Position numbers and translations under genes: made by a program
Notes under the pieces: model-generated
Told to the model about the DNA's origin: nothing
Seen by the model: the letters and a program-made list of their open reading frames with translations, nothing else
Databases searched by the model: none
From: Collybiopsis luxurians FD-317 M1
Lineage: Eukaryota > Basidiomycota > Agaricomycetes > Agaricales > Omphalotaceae
Assembly: GCA_000827265.1 (NCBI GenBank)
Contig: KN834834.1
Span: 1 to 64,000 of the forward strand
Direction: 5' to 3'
Length of the DNA stretch: 64,000 bases
Part shown: piece by piece, positions 47,001 to 57,341 of the stretch
How the letters are laid out: the number at the start of each line of letters is the position of its first letter
How positions within the stretch are numbered: the first letter of the stretch is position 1

Positions 47001-47122
47001 TAGCCTTCAACGGCGAAAACCCTCCGGTAGACACCGCCTTCTTTCAACTCCTTACATACATAGGAGCATCTGGTAAGCTATATCTAGCACCAGCGGCTGC
47101 ATCGAACCACTCGTTTATCCCG
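44032..47122. other. Large intergenic region with one orphan coding-like segment
   Basis: About 3.1 kb with no complete gene. See the separate entry at 45549-45872. AT-rich sequence with several 6-8 nt A/T runs. Confidence 0.35.
45549..45872 (-). other. Orphan coding-like segment, possible exon or gene relic
   Basis: The frame has no ATG at its upstream end. It may begin after an acceptor (TCAG) near 45770, giving LGDRVMPSTFLTSGKHGADT, then AFSLRVALKRRNMIGHETIL, then YDHYYGEYLDTA and a charged end (LERAEDQDRARVYD) before a stop. The composition looks like a conserved C-terminal exon, but I cannot find upstream exons or name a family. Confidence 0.35.
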
Positions 47123-48628
47123 ATGACGCTGAAGCAAACCCTAATCTTCTTAATAGTAGCCGTGTTTACCCATGCGTTGCCACAAAATGTCCCACTCTAT
47201 CTGAACGAGGTAAGAGATAGACGAAGCTTGATATAGGCGTGGATTCTCATTCGTACACACTTCCCTGAAGGGATTCTGGTTTGGAGAATTTACGGTCGGG
47301 CCCCAGATCTTCAACGTGCGTTTGGTCATTCTGAAATTTGATTTTGTTTCTCTAGCTCTGACAATATCTCGTATTTGAAAATGGTACAGTTAACTATTGA
47401 CACCGGAAGCTTTGCAATCCTCATTAAAGAAGGGGAATATAAGCCCAGCTCTTCATCGCAACAGACTAATCTAGGCGAGTTCATCCAGTTTAATGGTGCG
47501 AGCCAAGATGGAGTAGCTCCAGCACAGGTAAATTTGATCTGAAAAATTTCTTCAAACGAAACCTAAAACGTACTCCCAGGAAACGGTTTCCTTTGTTCTG
47601 GATGATATGACATTCGGTGGAGTAAATGTTAGCAACTTCTTGGTGGGAAATATCACCTTAGGCGATCCACTACCGGGTGACGGGCAAGTATTTGATTTTT
47701 GACCCAGAAAGTTGTGACGCGCAGCTAAACGATGTTCTCTCCAGTGTGGCAGGATTCAGTCCACCTGCGTCGGACTTTAGCGGCGGTGACCCTACCTTCT
47801 CCAGCGGCCAAGGCACCTTCGAAACTATGTGTGATAATGGAGCAGGTTAGCCGAATTTTCTAATACCTCTAAATGTTTAATAAACAACGTGCTACAGTCT
47901 CTCCATGTCAGTTCGGTCTTACACTCAAAACTGATGGCAGCGGTTCATTTATCTTCGGAGAAATGAGTAGGTTATCAGCTCATTTGCACCGGGAGGACCA
48001 GTTCTCATCGTAATTAGACAAGTCACAGATTCAAGGAACAGTAACAACCCTTCCAACGACGCAGAATGATTCCTGGACAGTCAATAACTCTACTGTGGAT
48101 AGTGCACCCATTCTTGTCGTTGATGGTCAATCCATTGGACACATCTTCGTTACATGTGCGTAAAAATCACTCTTGAATTGTGTAGATCTGTAACATCCTT
48201 TTCTCCAGTCGATAGTGGCACTCCAAACGTGATTGGACCTCTTGACCAAGTTCGTTCTGCTCTACAGGCCGTTGGGTACAATATCACCGAGCAGGAAATG
48301 GACGGAGTCACTGTCGCTTTGGTATGTGGACAATGGTTGTCGTCGTCAACAAAGAATTGAACTACAGACTACTCAGGGTACATATAATTGCTCACGTACC
48401 CCAGCGCGTTTTGGATTCTCTTTCCCACCTGATGAAACCATCCACTACATCAACGAGGATGCGAACGTTCTGAATCGGACTGCCGATGGGAAAACATGCA
48501 CTGCGAATATTCTCGGTACTTCCACCGTCTTTCCAGGCGAATGGTCGATTGGCCAGACGTGGTTCCAAGGTCGTTATATACAGCATGACTTGGAAAACAA
48601 CACCATTTCTTTTGCAGATCTCGCATAA
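47123..48628 (+). CDS. Secreted pepsin-like aspartic protease (family A1), no propeptide seen
   Basis: Nine exons: 47123-47209, 47271-47315, 47390-47527, 47580-47683, 47745-47845, 47898-47966, 48018-48155, 48209-48321 and 48368-48628. They sum to 1056 nt, or 351 residues. Signal peptide LKQTLIFLIVAVFTHALP. The two catalytic motifs are TIDTGSF and FDSGTPNV. The DGVAGFSP segment matches the A1 DGILGL block, and IGQTWFQGRYIQHDLENNTISFA is the usual C-terminal strand set. Odd points: the mature fold starts directly after the signal peptide, so the usual inhibitory propeptide of A1 zymogens is missing. The flap (FIQFNGASQDG) has Phe where Tyr is usual. Exon 4 ends at a GC donor (GG|GCAAGT). Confidence 0.88.
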
Positions 48629-48779
48629 AACAAAAAAGGAAGTTCGAAACGATAACACTGTCGTCCTAAGTTCACGGAATCCTCGGTTTTTAGCGACCCT
48701 TCCTATATAATATACATGATCTCCACCTAAGTATCCTAGTCTGTTGATGCACCACCGTATCTAGACCCAATCCATCATC

Positions 48780-49212
48780 TCAATTTAAGCTCGTATCACT
48801 TGGAGCCTTTGACTCTCGTCCCATCAATGAGCGCGACAATATATCACCTTGATCGTTCGGATGCGATAAAGATGATGACTGAAATTTTACATAGTTACTG
48901 TCCTCAGTAGTGATGCTCCGGAGACTGCGCCCCTCTGTAAGCAAGCTGTCCAACTCAGTCTCTTTGGAACTCATAATGTAGGCCCGTCGAATATCGGTAG
49001 AAGTGGAGCCCTCAAATCAACTTGGTAACCCACAACTCACACCAGAACCCAGTGCGGATATAGTTTAATACATCAGCGGGAGAAGGCTCTATTCCAAACA
49101 CTGATAATCTTTGCCACATCGCCAACGCAGATACCCCACTCAAAACATCGATCCATAAATCGATACGGTAAATTTCCAGTAGTCTCCATCCGAAAATGGG
49201 TGGAAATGGCAT
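48780..49212 (-). CDS. Small hypothetical protein, divergent from the 7TM gene
   Basis: Two open segments, 49212 down to about 49047 (MPFPPIFGWRLLEIYRIDLW, then IDVLSGVSALAMWQRL) and 48972 down to 48780 (SKETELDSLLTEGRSLRSIT onward). They can be joined over GTGTGA...ATGAG into about 120 residues. The first part has one weak amphipathic or hydrophobic helix; the second is a Ser/Asp-rich tail. No family recognised. The ATG lies 103 bp from that of the plus-strand 7TM gene, so both may share a promoter. It may also be chance. Confidence 0.35.
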
Positions 49213-49314
49213 ACATATAGAGCACCGTAGGGATAAATAGGCTTGGGTAAATTCCCTCCCTTGTGCCGCAAAATTCTGCCTTGAAAGCTAACTCTACGAA
49301 GACGATTTTCTCGA

Positions 49315-50626
49315 ATGACGCCCGATGATCAACAATTGTTATCTTCCTACGGGGAAGACGTTTATCTCAATGTTTGTGAGTTAATCGTAGAGTTCACTGG
49401 TTACGGTAGGCCTGTCTCGTGGTGTCGATACTTACGTAGAGATTATTTACGATTTCTAGGAATATTTCTGCTGGGATTATGCGTTGCAGTACACATCATG
49501 TTGTAAGTTCGCATACGTACCTTTCCCTTCCCTTATTGCTCGAGACAATATCAAAATGTTCCTCGTTAGGCACAAACCGCATCACCCGCTCCTTATCAAG
49601 GGCTCCTTGAGCGTCATCTTCATTTGCTTTACCTGGATTATTTTAGGGCAAGGAGGATATGAGTTGACGCAGGTCCTTTTTGCCTTAGTCCGAACATCAG
49701 TTGAAGGCATTGCAGCCCAAGGACAAACCGCCTTTGATAAAGATTTACCCTGGCAGTATCAAGACAACTGGCCTATCACAGTGAATGTAAGCCGTGGCTC
49801 GAGCTATCGCTGAAGGGCTTGACATTCATGCATCATTTCAGCTCCTTCTGGGTGATTTCATTGTGGCATGGAGAGCATGGAAACTCTTTCAACACGAGAA
49901 GTTGTGGAAAATTGTGTTATTATCACTTCTGCTTGCCAACGTAGGTATGTTCCTACCTTGCTAGCTATTATGTTGGATTTCATTTACAAACAAAATTGAG
50001 TAACAGGCATCAATATCGCGGACTGCATCTGGAATGAGATTGACATTGTTCAAGAATCTACCGGAATTGGACAACGTAGCACTCTAGATTGGTTGTCTCC
50101 TACAATGTCATTGGCTATCAATCTTTGCGCGACACTCATGATCACATGGAAGACATGGTAAGCAGTACATGTATTGAATATCTGGAGTTCACAGCTTCAC
50201 TCGTTCCTCTCGCATATTTGCAGGAACCACCATCGCATGATGGCTGATTCCAGCCACATACAGAGCCGCGCGATCAACATCCTACTCGTATTGATAGAGT
50301 CTGGGGTTATATTTTGTCTGATTCAAGTTGTATATCTATCGCTGAATGTTGTGGATATGGATACAAGCGATGGTACGGCTGCTTCTAGTCTGACATTCCA
50401 GCTAGCACTAGAAGCTGTCACTGGTCTGCAAATTATTGCGGCGGTGAGTGATCTCCTAAATGATTTCTTTTGCATGGGCAGTTGCTAATTATGATGCATT
50501 GCTGCGTAGCCGCTATATCCTCTCGCAGTGTTTATCCTTATTGGAATTGAGAGCTCACCCGTGATGGAGACGATTCACCTCACTCAAGAATCAAATGGCA
50601 CGGTCACCACTGCAGAGCTTGCGTAA
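49315..50626 (+). CDS. Seven-transmembrane basidiomycete membrane protein
   Basis: An orphan polytopic membrane protein with a GPCR-like profile; ligand and function unknown. Spliced segments in order: MTPDDQQLLSSYGEDVYLNV; FLLGLCVAVHIML; LLIKGSLSVIFICFTWIILG, then a hydrophilic loop (AFDKDLPWQYQDNWPITVN). LLLGDFIVAWRAWKLFQHEK, with the WRAW(K/R)x(W/F) signature of this basidiomycete family, leads to IVLLSLLLANVG. Later come SLAINLCATLMITWKTWNHH, AINILLVLIESGVIFCLIQV, and PLAVFILIGIESSPVMETIH at the end. Roughly seven hydrophobic helices. The short C-terminal tail is polar. Unlike the pair at 60-64 kb, it belongs to a different subgroup with longer loops. Confidence 0.8.
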
Positions 50627-51218
50627 TGTATGCATGTAAACCGTGTGGGTATAGGCTTGTATAATGAGAACGTTGCTCCGAACTTGTCCTCTCCCCACAG
50701 CAATTCTATGTAACTTCAACTCAGCCGCTTGCTCATTAGTATCATCCCTAAATGTAAAATTTACCAGCACGTCGTTTAACCCTAAATGATCACTTATTAG
50801 CCGAAAAAAAGTAAATAAACGATTAGTGCTACCGACGACTGCAAGACCAAAATAGGTTTGGCTCTTTGCCCATTGAATGAAATGATTGCCAGCTCATTTG
50901 CATCCTGGGTTTTCCTTTTTCCAGCATTCAATGATTAGAATTTGGAAAGCTACGTATCTCTGGCACCGACTTTGTAGAGTACGCTTGAGAGTACGGCCCG
51001 CCTAAGGATGTGAGTTTCGGATTTCGGAAAGCAAAAGGCCGACGACACAATAGACCAAGTGACCGGGCCTGTGTGCGATCCAGTTAAGACTGTGCGGAAC
51101 CGAAGCAAATCTTCTCTTCAACGCCAAAAAACGAGTCAATTTCAGGATATTTTAAGGGCACTGTTTCTGCTTTCCTTGATCCCTCGAAGCCCGAGTGAAA
51201 TCGCGGAAGTGTCCCTTA
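50627..51218. other. Intergenic spacer
   Basis: Holds the 3' flank of the 7TM gene and the promoter of the aldo-keto reductase. No gene or repeat seen. Confidence 0.4.
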
Positions 51219-53133
51219 ATGAACTCGAAATCTGGCTCCATGAGCTATGGTGAAGCTACCGCTACCTTTTGTCGTCATATCTCTTCAGTTTTTGACGCCG
51301 ATTTTCAAACAGTTCGTCTGGGTAGCTCTGGCCTCAAGGTTTCTTCCCTTATTCTAGGTTGTATGTCATACGGAAGCCCGGAGTGGGAAGATTGGGTATT
51401 ATCAGAAGAAGAGGGAATCAAACATATCAAAGCTGCGTGTGTATTGTTCGAGTTATTCTAGTGTAGCCTCATGTCATTCCAAACACTTATTATAATTCAG
51501 GTACGATGCTGGAATCAATACGTTCGATACCGCAGATGTATGGCCGGATCTCTCGACGGCTGCTTGTACCGCTTATATGCCCTTATAGGTCTATTCTAAC
51601 GGTCTATCGGAAGTCATCTTGGGCAAAGCAATCAAACAGCATAATATTCCACGAGAAAAGATTGTGGTTATGACAAAAGTACGTTCCGTTGATATCCCTC
51701 TGTCGCAGAACTGTTACTCAGCTCTGCTGCCGCGTCCTTACCTTTCACTTTTGGCACCGTTATTCGCTTGTCGGATCAATCAGGTGTTTTTTGCTGTTGG
51801 AAAGACGCCTGGATATAACACTGTTAATGTGTCCAAAGAAGAATTAGATAAGAACGGATACCTCAATCAGCGGGGTCTGAGTCGGAAAGTGAGTAGGATC
51901 TAATACGATGATGGATTGTTGTATCCACCCATACCGCCGCCTACAGCATATATTCGACGCTGTCAAGCAAAGTCTTCAAAGACTCCAACTCGACTATGTC
52001 GATGTACTACAATGTGGGTAGCCTTCGGAGGATTTTCACTATGCCAAGTCTGAGTGTATTTAGGCCACCGTTTTGACTACGAAACGCCAATCGAGGAAAC
52101 AGTGCGTTCAGTTCTACTTGTACATGATTTGAATGTCGTTGCTCATCTCTATATTTGCTCGATTCAAGATGCAAGCTCTCCACGACGTCGTGAAGGCCGG
52201 ATATGCTCGGTACATCGGGATGTCATCTTGTTGGGTCTGGCAGTGTATGTTGCTCGAATTCAATACTCTTTCCTCTGTTTCTAATAGTAAAGTGGGCTGC
52301 CATTCGAACAGTTCATGCGATGCAGAGTGAGTTATCATTATCAACTGCGTTTAAATCGGACTGGCTCACTTCTAGCTAGATTATGCTATCAACAACAACC
52401 TCACACCCTTCATTTCGATGCAGAACCATTATAGTCTTCTGTACCGAGAAGAAGAGAGGGAAATGTTTCCAACGCTCAAGGTGAGCAGCTTAAATTTTAT
52501 ATACCTTCCATCCACTTATGTAAACTGCTGTGAATGCAACAGCACTTCGGTGTCGGGTCCATCCCGTGGTCTCCTCTGGCACGAGGTCTTCTCTCCCGTC
52601 CCTTAGATCAGCAGACAAAGAGGGGTGAAATCGATGGGTGGGCGATTCCCTGCGTTTTGCGTTAACCAGCTCATTCTATGTTGTAGCGACGTTCGAGTAC
52701 ATGAAAAAATAGATGCCGCGGCTGCAATCATTAAACGGTAAGTAAGCCTTCCTATACCGTTCCACCTCTCCGCCATCATCCAAAGCCCATTTACCTCCAT
52801 ATTACAATTCAATTGATCGCATCTGACGATTGCACCTCTTCAGTGTTGAGCAAGTTGCAAACAAAAAGGGCTATAAAATGGCGCAAATTGCGTTAGCGTG
52901 GGTCATGGCAAAGGCAGATGTCACTGCGCCTGTCATCGGCACCACTTCGTTGGCAAATTTATACGAACTCATTGGTAAGTAGTGACTGTTTTCATTAACG
53001 ACGCTTGGTTGTGGTTAATACTGGTGACTTGCATTCGCTCTGAACAGCTGCTGTGGATATCAAGTTGACTAAGGAAGAAATAGAATATCTCGAAGAAGCG
53101 TACAAGCCTCGTGCTGTCATGGGACATTCTTAA
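51219..53133 (+). CDS. Aldo-keto reductase (AKR9 / versiconal hemiacetal acetate reductase-like)
   Basis: An NADPH-dependent reductase of carbonyl groups. Blocks over about 11 exons: QTVRLGSSGLKVSSLILGCM, then GINTFDTADVYSNGLSEVIL (catalytic Asp and Tyr) and KIVVMTKV (Lys). LQLDYVDVLQCHRFDYETPI follows (catalytic His), then ARYIGMSSCWVWQF, ISMQNHYSLLYREEEREMFP and GVGSIPWSPLARGLLSRPL. The cofactor block is MAQIALAWVMAKADVTAPVI then GTTSLANLYELI, and the end is YKPRAVMGHS. The catalytic tetrad is complete. ATGs at 51219 and 51240 are both possible; the first conserved block starts about 25 residues later. Followed 190 bp downstream by an SDR in the same direction. Confidence 0.9.
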
Positions 53134-53280
53134 GCTATCTCGGCATAATCTGGGATACACGCTTTAATTGCATTGTTCTGCTTTCTTAATTAATCGATTT
53201 TATGCTCTTCTACCGTTTCTGTCTGTGCGTGTGAATAAGGTGTTAAGGCGGACAACAGATATTCGGATCTACTTGTCTTT

Positions 53281-53287
53281 TATATAA
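53281..53287 (+). promoter_or_regulatory. TATA box of the second SDR gene
   Basis: TATATAA 36 bp upstream of the ATG at 53323, suggesting a very short 5' UTR. Confidence 0.5.
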
Positions 53288-53322
53288 GGATATGCAGAGC
53301 CTTTGTACACCCTCCAAAAAAT

Positions 53323-54394
53323 ATGGCACGTCCCCGCGTTTGGCTCAGTCAGCGTTCATTATCTAATTATGATGGTTGTTCCCAAACTAAATTCCTCTCA
53401 ATTCTACAGTCACAGGAGCAACAGCAGGTTTCGGGCGCGCGGTGGCAGAGGTAGCCCTATCACAAGGAGAAATCGTATCGGCTACGGGCCGAAACTTGGA
53501 AGCTCTCCAGGATCTCAAAAACATCTATGGCGCCGATAAACTTCTGATCTCACCTTGCGACGTTACATCTAATCAGCAGATCGTAAACGCATTTGCCGCA
53601 ACCATTACCCAATTTTCCCATCTTGACGTTGTTCTGCATTGTCCTGGATACGCTGTCATTGGGGAAATTGAGAGCACGCCTGAAGAGGTGGCTAGGAAGT
53701 TGTTTGAGGTGAATTTTTGGGGGACGGCGGCGGTATGTAGAGAGGCAGTGAGGGTGTTTCGGGAGCAAGGTTCGGGGGGCAGGCTGCTGACCATGAGCTC
53801 TGTGGCTGGCTATATGGGTTTACCTGCTCTTGGGTATTACTCTGCTAGGTACGATCGAACTCTTAACCTTTACACCTTTCTCTTATCACTCGTTTGCAGT
53901 AAACATGGTAGCCAAAATAACCTGTGACGCGCAAATGCCCTCAAATACTCACAATTTTTCTATTTATAGCTATTGAAGGCATGGTAGAATCTCTGGCGAA
54001 GGAAATGATTCCACAATGGAATATCAAAGTACGCATGTCTTTTGAATATTAATTTGGAGATGACATTCCTTGTTTTTGTGGCTCTTAGATCTCTATCCTA
54101 CAACCAGGATCGTTCAAGACAGATGCGTTTAAGAATTACATCTTTTTACCGGCGCTGGATGTTTATTCAAATCCAGTTGCTTCATCATACGGCATGCGAA
54201 AATACATGGAGGATGGGAGTTTCTTAAAGGGTGATGTAACCAAGGCAGCAAGTCAGATTTTTGAGTTTACCAAGCTCGACAACCCACCTTTGCGCTGGCA
54301 AATTGGAAAGGACTCTGTCATGGCATTCAGGAAACAGTGCGAGGAAAGTTTGAAGGAATCCGAGAGTCTAGAAAGATGGTCCGATAATGTATAA
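53323..54394 (+). CDS. Short-chain dehydrogenase/reductase, micro-exon containing
   Basis: An NADP-dependent oxidoreductase. Exons 53323-53347, 53410-53848, 53900-53907, 53970-54028 and 54089-54394 sum to 837 nt, or 278 residues. Cofactor motif TGATAGFGRAVAE; ATGRN favours NADP; CDVTSNQQI is the adenine-pocket Asp. Where NNAG is expected it reads CPGYAVIGEIE. The catalytic Ser is in LLTMSSVAGYMG, and the catalytic Tyr in GYYSA. The catalytic Lys of YSASK is read from the 8-nt exon (TAAACATG), flanked by TTGCAG and GTAGCC. After it come IEGMVESLAKEM and ILQPGSFKTD, as in the family of 17-beta-HSD-like fungal SDRs. It follows the AKR gene closely, so co-expression is possible. Confidence 0.88.
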
Positions 54395-55235
54395 CCTGGG
54401 GCCTCATGAAGCCTATTTCAGAAGGGTCAATATAAAGGCAAGGCAATGTCCAGAATGCAGGATGACATGAGCCGGGAAAACAGTGTTGTTGTTTAGGGCT
54501 TAATGAGTTTCCTTGGACCTTCCCTTCTGAATTTCTGCTTTGTTGTCTCTAGAGTACATATTTGATTCTCAGAAGTGCAACTGACATCTGAAGGTTGTCG
54601 TGTACCAGAATAATCTAAACCCTTATGAAGTACTGCGGATATGAATCGCAGAGGCGCCAGCAGAGGTTCAGGAAGTTATGCGGGGCTTGACCAATCGTTA
54701 CGGCCATACCAGCTGGATGTTTACACCATCGGAGACGCTGAGATGAACATTTTCTATTCCGGAAGTCAGAGGCTCCCTACATCTCCAACCTGTGTGCTCT
54801 ACATCAGGTTACGAATTTGTAGCATTGTTTTTAAAAAATGCACCTTAGTGATCGTGTTTACCTACAAACAAACTATCAATTCATTGCTCCATCCAAGCTC
54901 CAGTAGTTTGTTTGGATCATTAAGGCACGTTTTCTTGAAAACAAGGCTGCAAATTCATGAACAGCTCTACTTTAAATCGATGCGGGCAGAACTAGTCGGC
55001 CTTCCTTCCGGCCCGCAATTAGCCTCAAGTCCAAGCACACCAATTCTAATCTAGATTCCGAAGGCTGATTTCAATGGCGTATCAAATCCATCTTCTTTTC
55101 CCGCCACGTAACAGCTACTGCTCGAGCGAGAAGTATGAGTTCATCTTGTTGCCCTGCGATCACATGAGGAGATATATATATTCTACACCAAGAAGACGAT
55201 CAAAAATTAATTCTTACGACTCATAATTGCCTCCT
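54395..55235. other. Intergenic spacer
   Basis: Convergent 3' region between the SDR and a MYND gene. The open frame at 54641-55054 has no coding character beyond its length. Confidence 0.4.
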
Positions 55236-56315
55236 TCACTTCGAATTCTGGCCCTTTGAGTTGAGTAACGTTCCAAGCAAATCTGTTGGATTCTGTGCTC
55301 CCCGCTGAGTAGCTTTGAGGTCGGTGAGGTCGACATCCTAAAAGAAAAAGTTATCAGTCCTCGAGTAGTACTCTCCCCTGGGCTCTTGGAAATAATCTTC
55401 AGCTAGCACTTACCGTTCTGGCAATGTCTTTGTATTCGACCTTCAAAAATTGTTGATTCACATGCCTACGTTATTGTATCAGGACACCCACACTCTGCGC
55501 AATTAAGAGCCTTGATACTCACGCAATATACGGCGTCGTCGATCTATCAACTCTCTGGATTGTCCCGTTATCGATTCCAGCCTGGCGGAACTCTTTGAAC
55601 GCTCTGATCTTTTCAGGAGTAATTCGTCGTGCATTGTAGTTTAGCGATGTGGTATCTCCCATGGGTACCCAGATAAAGTTGGCAGACACTGTCTTGTCGA
55701 TTTCATCCTGTGACAATCCCCGCTTCTTCATCTCTCGGATCTCCATTTCGGCCATAGGCACAGATTGAGGCCAAATATAGGGTACATTCTGGGCGGCACA
55801 TATTTCCAAGACCATTTTCTGTCTCCTGTTTTTCGCTGGGTGTCCATCGACTGGGATGACTGTAGCCCAATGTTTACAGAGAATCGTCGAGCAAGGCTGA
55901 AATCCCCATCCGCAAGATTCAGGCTCGCGATGATAATAAATTCGATTAGTTTCGTGAGTTCCTCGTTCATGGTGACACTTCGGGCAAGCTTCAAAACGGG
56001 GTTGGACTTTTTGAGCGGGTTGCCGTTGTTAGCCTTCCTTAGATTCTCACAGCGAGGTTTGTGCTCAGGCCTACATACAACTTCAGTAAGACTGCTTGAT
56101 TCAGGACCCAACTGTCTCGTACCAGTGAGCTTTCTGGCATTCTTTGCTGCAGTACCATACGCGCAGGCACTGGCAGCACAAAAGCTGGTGTTATGAACTC
56201 CGCGAAATTGACCCGGAAATTAGGTCATACTCACCCCCGAACATCTCTTCAAATGTTCTCCGTCACGGATGTTGTTGCAATGAGCACAAAATCCAGCTTT
56301 AGATGATGAAGACAT
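55236..56315 (-). CDS. MYND-type zinc finger protein
   Basis: Exons 56235-56315 and 56123-56184, joined in phase, give the MYND finger: FCAHCNNIRDGEHLKRCSG then LLCCQCLRVWYCSKECQKAHW, closed by PEHKPRC in the third exon (from 56070). All zinc ligands (C-x2-C, C-x2-C, C-x3-C, H, C) are present. MYND fingers bind proline-rich partner peptides. The rest is unnamed: a helical part (ELTKLIEFIIIASLNLADG), then VIPVDGHPAKNRRQKMVLEI, DTTSLNYNARRITPEKIRAF, and C-terminal exons ending DVDLTDLKATQRGAQNPTDL ... at TGA 55236-55238. The join near 55900 is unclear: the helical part and the following block lie in different frames with no good donor between them, so a frameshift is possible. Confidence 0.7.
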
Positions 56316-57341
56316 TGCGGTCAGTCTAAGTCGTGGTTGTGATTGAACGAGCTTAAGGAGGCTGAGCACGATTTGTAGGTGTTTATCACTCCAACGGCAA
56401 CCTTATTTGATAGCTCAAAGCCTGCCGGTACGGGGAGCGAAAAAAGAGAAAAGATTGCAGATCGAGCTAAATTGTGTAAAGGAATCCAGTCACCAACGTT
56501 GCATCAACCATGTGGGTTCCTCATGTCCGTCGGCAGGCCTCTGCGGCAACGTTGAACGAACAAGTTAGAGGGGGTAAGTAATGATGTTCAATTGCGACTA
56601 AGTACCAGAACGGATCGGTTATATTAGCTTGAGTCCGCGTGCACTCAATTGCAAAGTTTCGCTTTGGAAGAAATTATCCAATTATCGAGGAAGATATGAG
56701 ATTGGTGAACAAGTACTAGAACGTTAGAGAGCCGGTCCAGGTCCTCGAACACGTGTTATCATAACATCTCTTATTCTGCCAATATGTACTCCAACATGTC
56801 TAAGATTTTATCTTTACTTACCAAATCTACCCTCACTATTTTGGGTAACCTTACAACTCGAGAGTCTGGCCGTCCGCGAGTGCCGAAGATGATCACGCTT
56901 GGAAATGGCCGGAGCAAGGCCGGGGAGCGCCTCCCAGTAAGGTCAGTCTAAAACAAAAATCAGAGGACAGCTTCATAATCTAGCATAGAAAAGAAAGGTA
57001 CGACCACATTATTCAATGCATCACGAACTCAGCGAACATAACAGATATTACTTGGGTACATGGGATCACGTTGTGTGGGACCCGGTTGATCTTTATATCG
57101 GCGACCCTTAGTTTAACTTTCTTTCCTTTTCCCTCACTGTTACCAGCTATCGAATGATGGATGCAGTCACTATTCCGTTCGAGCTTGTAGACTGGTGAGC
57201 AAATTTGGATCTCACCATGAGAGTACACTAATTCCTATTAGGATTATCTCGGGGAGGAAGACGGCCGTCAGTCAGCCACCATTTGCGGGTTACATCATAG
57301 AAGATTGAGCCCTGGTCAACTCAGCCGACGTTGCTTTTCAG
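56316..57341. other. Intergenic region between divergent MYND genes
   Basis: No gene recognised. It probably holds the promoter of the minus-strand MYND gene and a missing first exon of the plus-strand one. Confidence 0.35.

Noticed and set aside
8433..54394. A secondary-metabolite gene cluster (OMT, P450, MFS, SDRs, AKR)
   Set aside because: No PKS, NRPS, terpene synthase or other core enzyme; the genes are spread over 46 kb among housekeeping genes.
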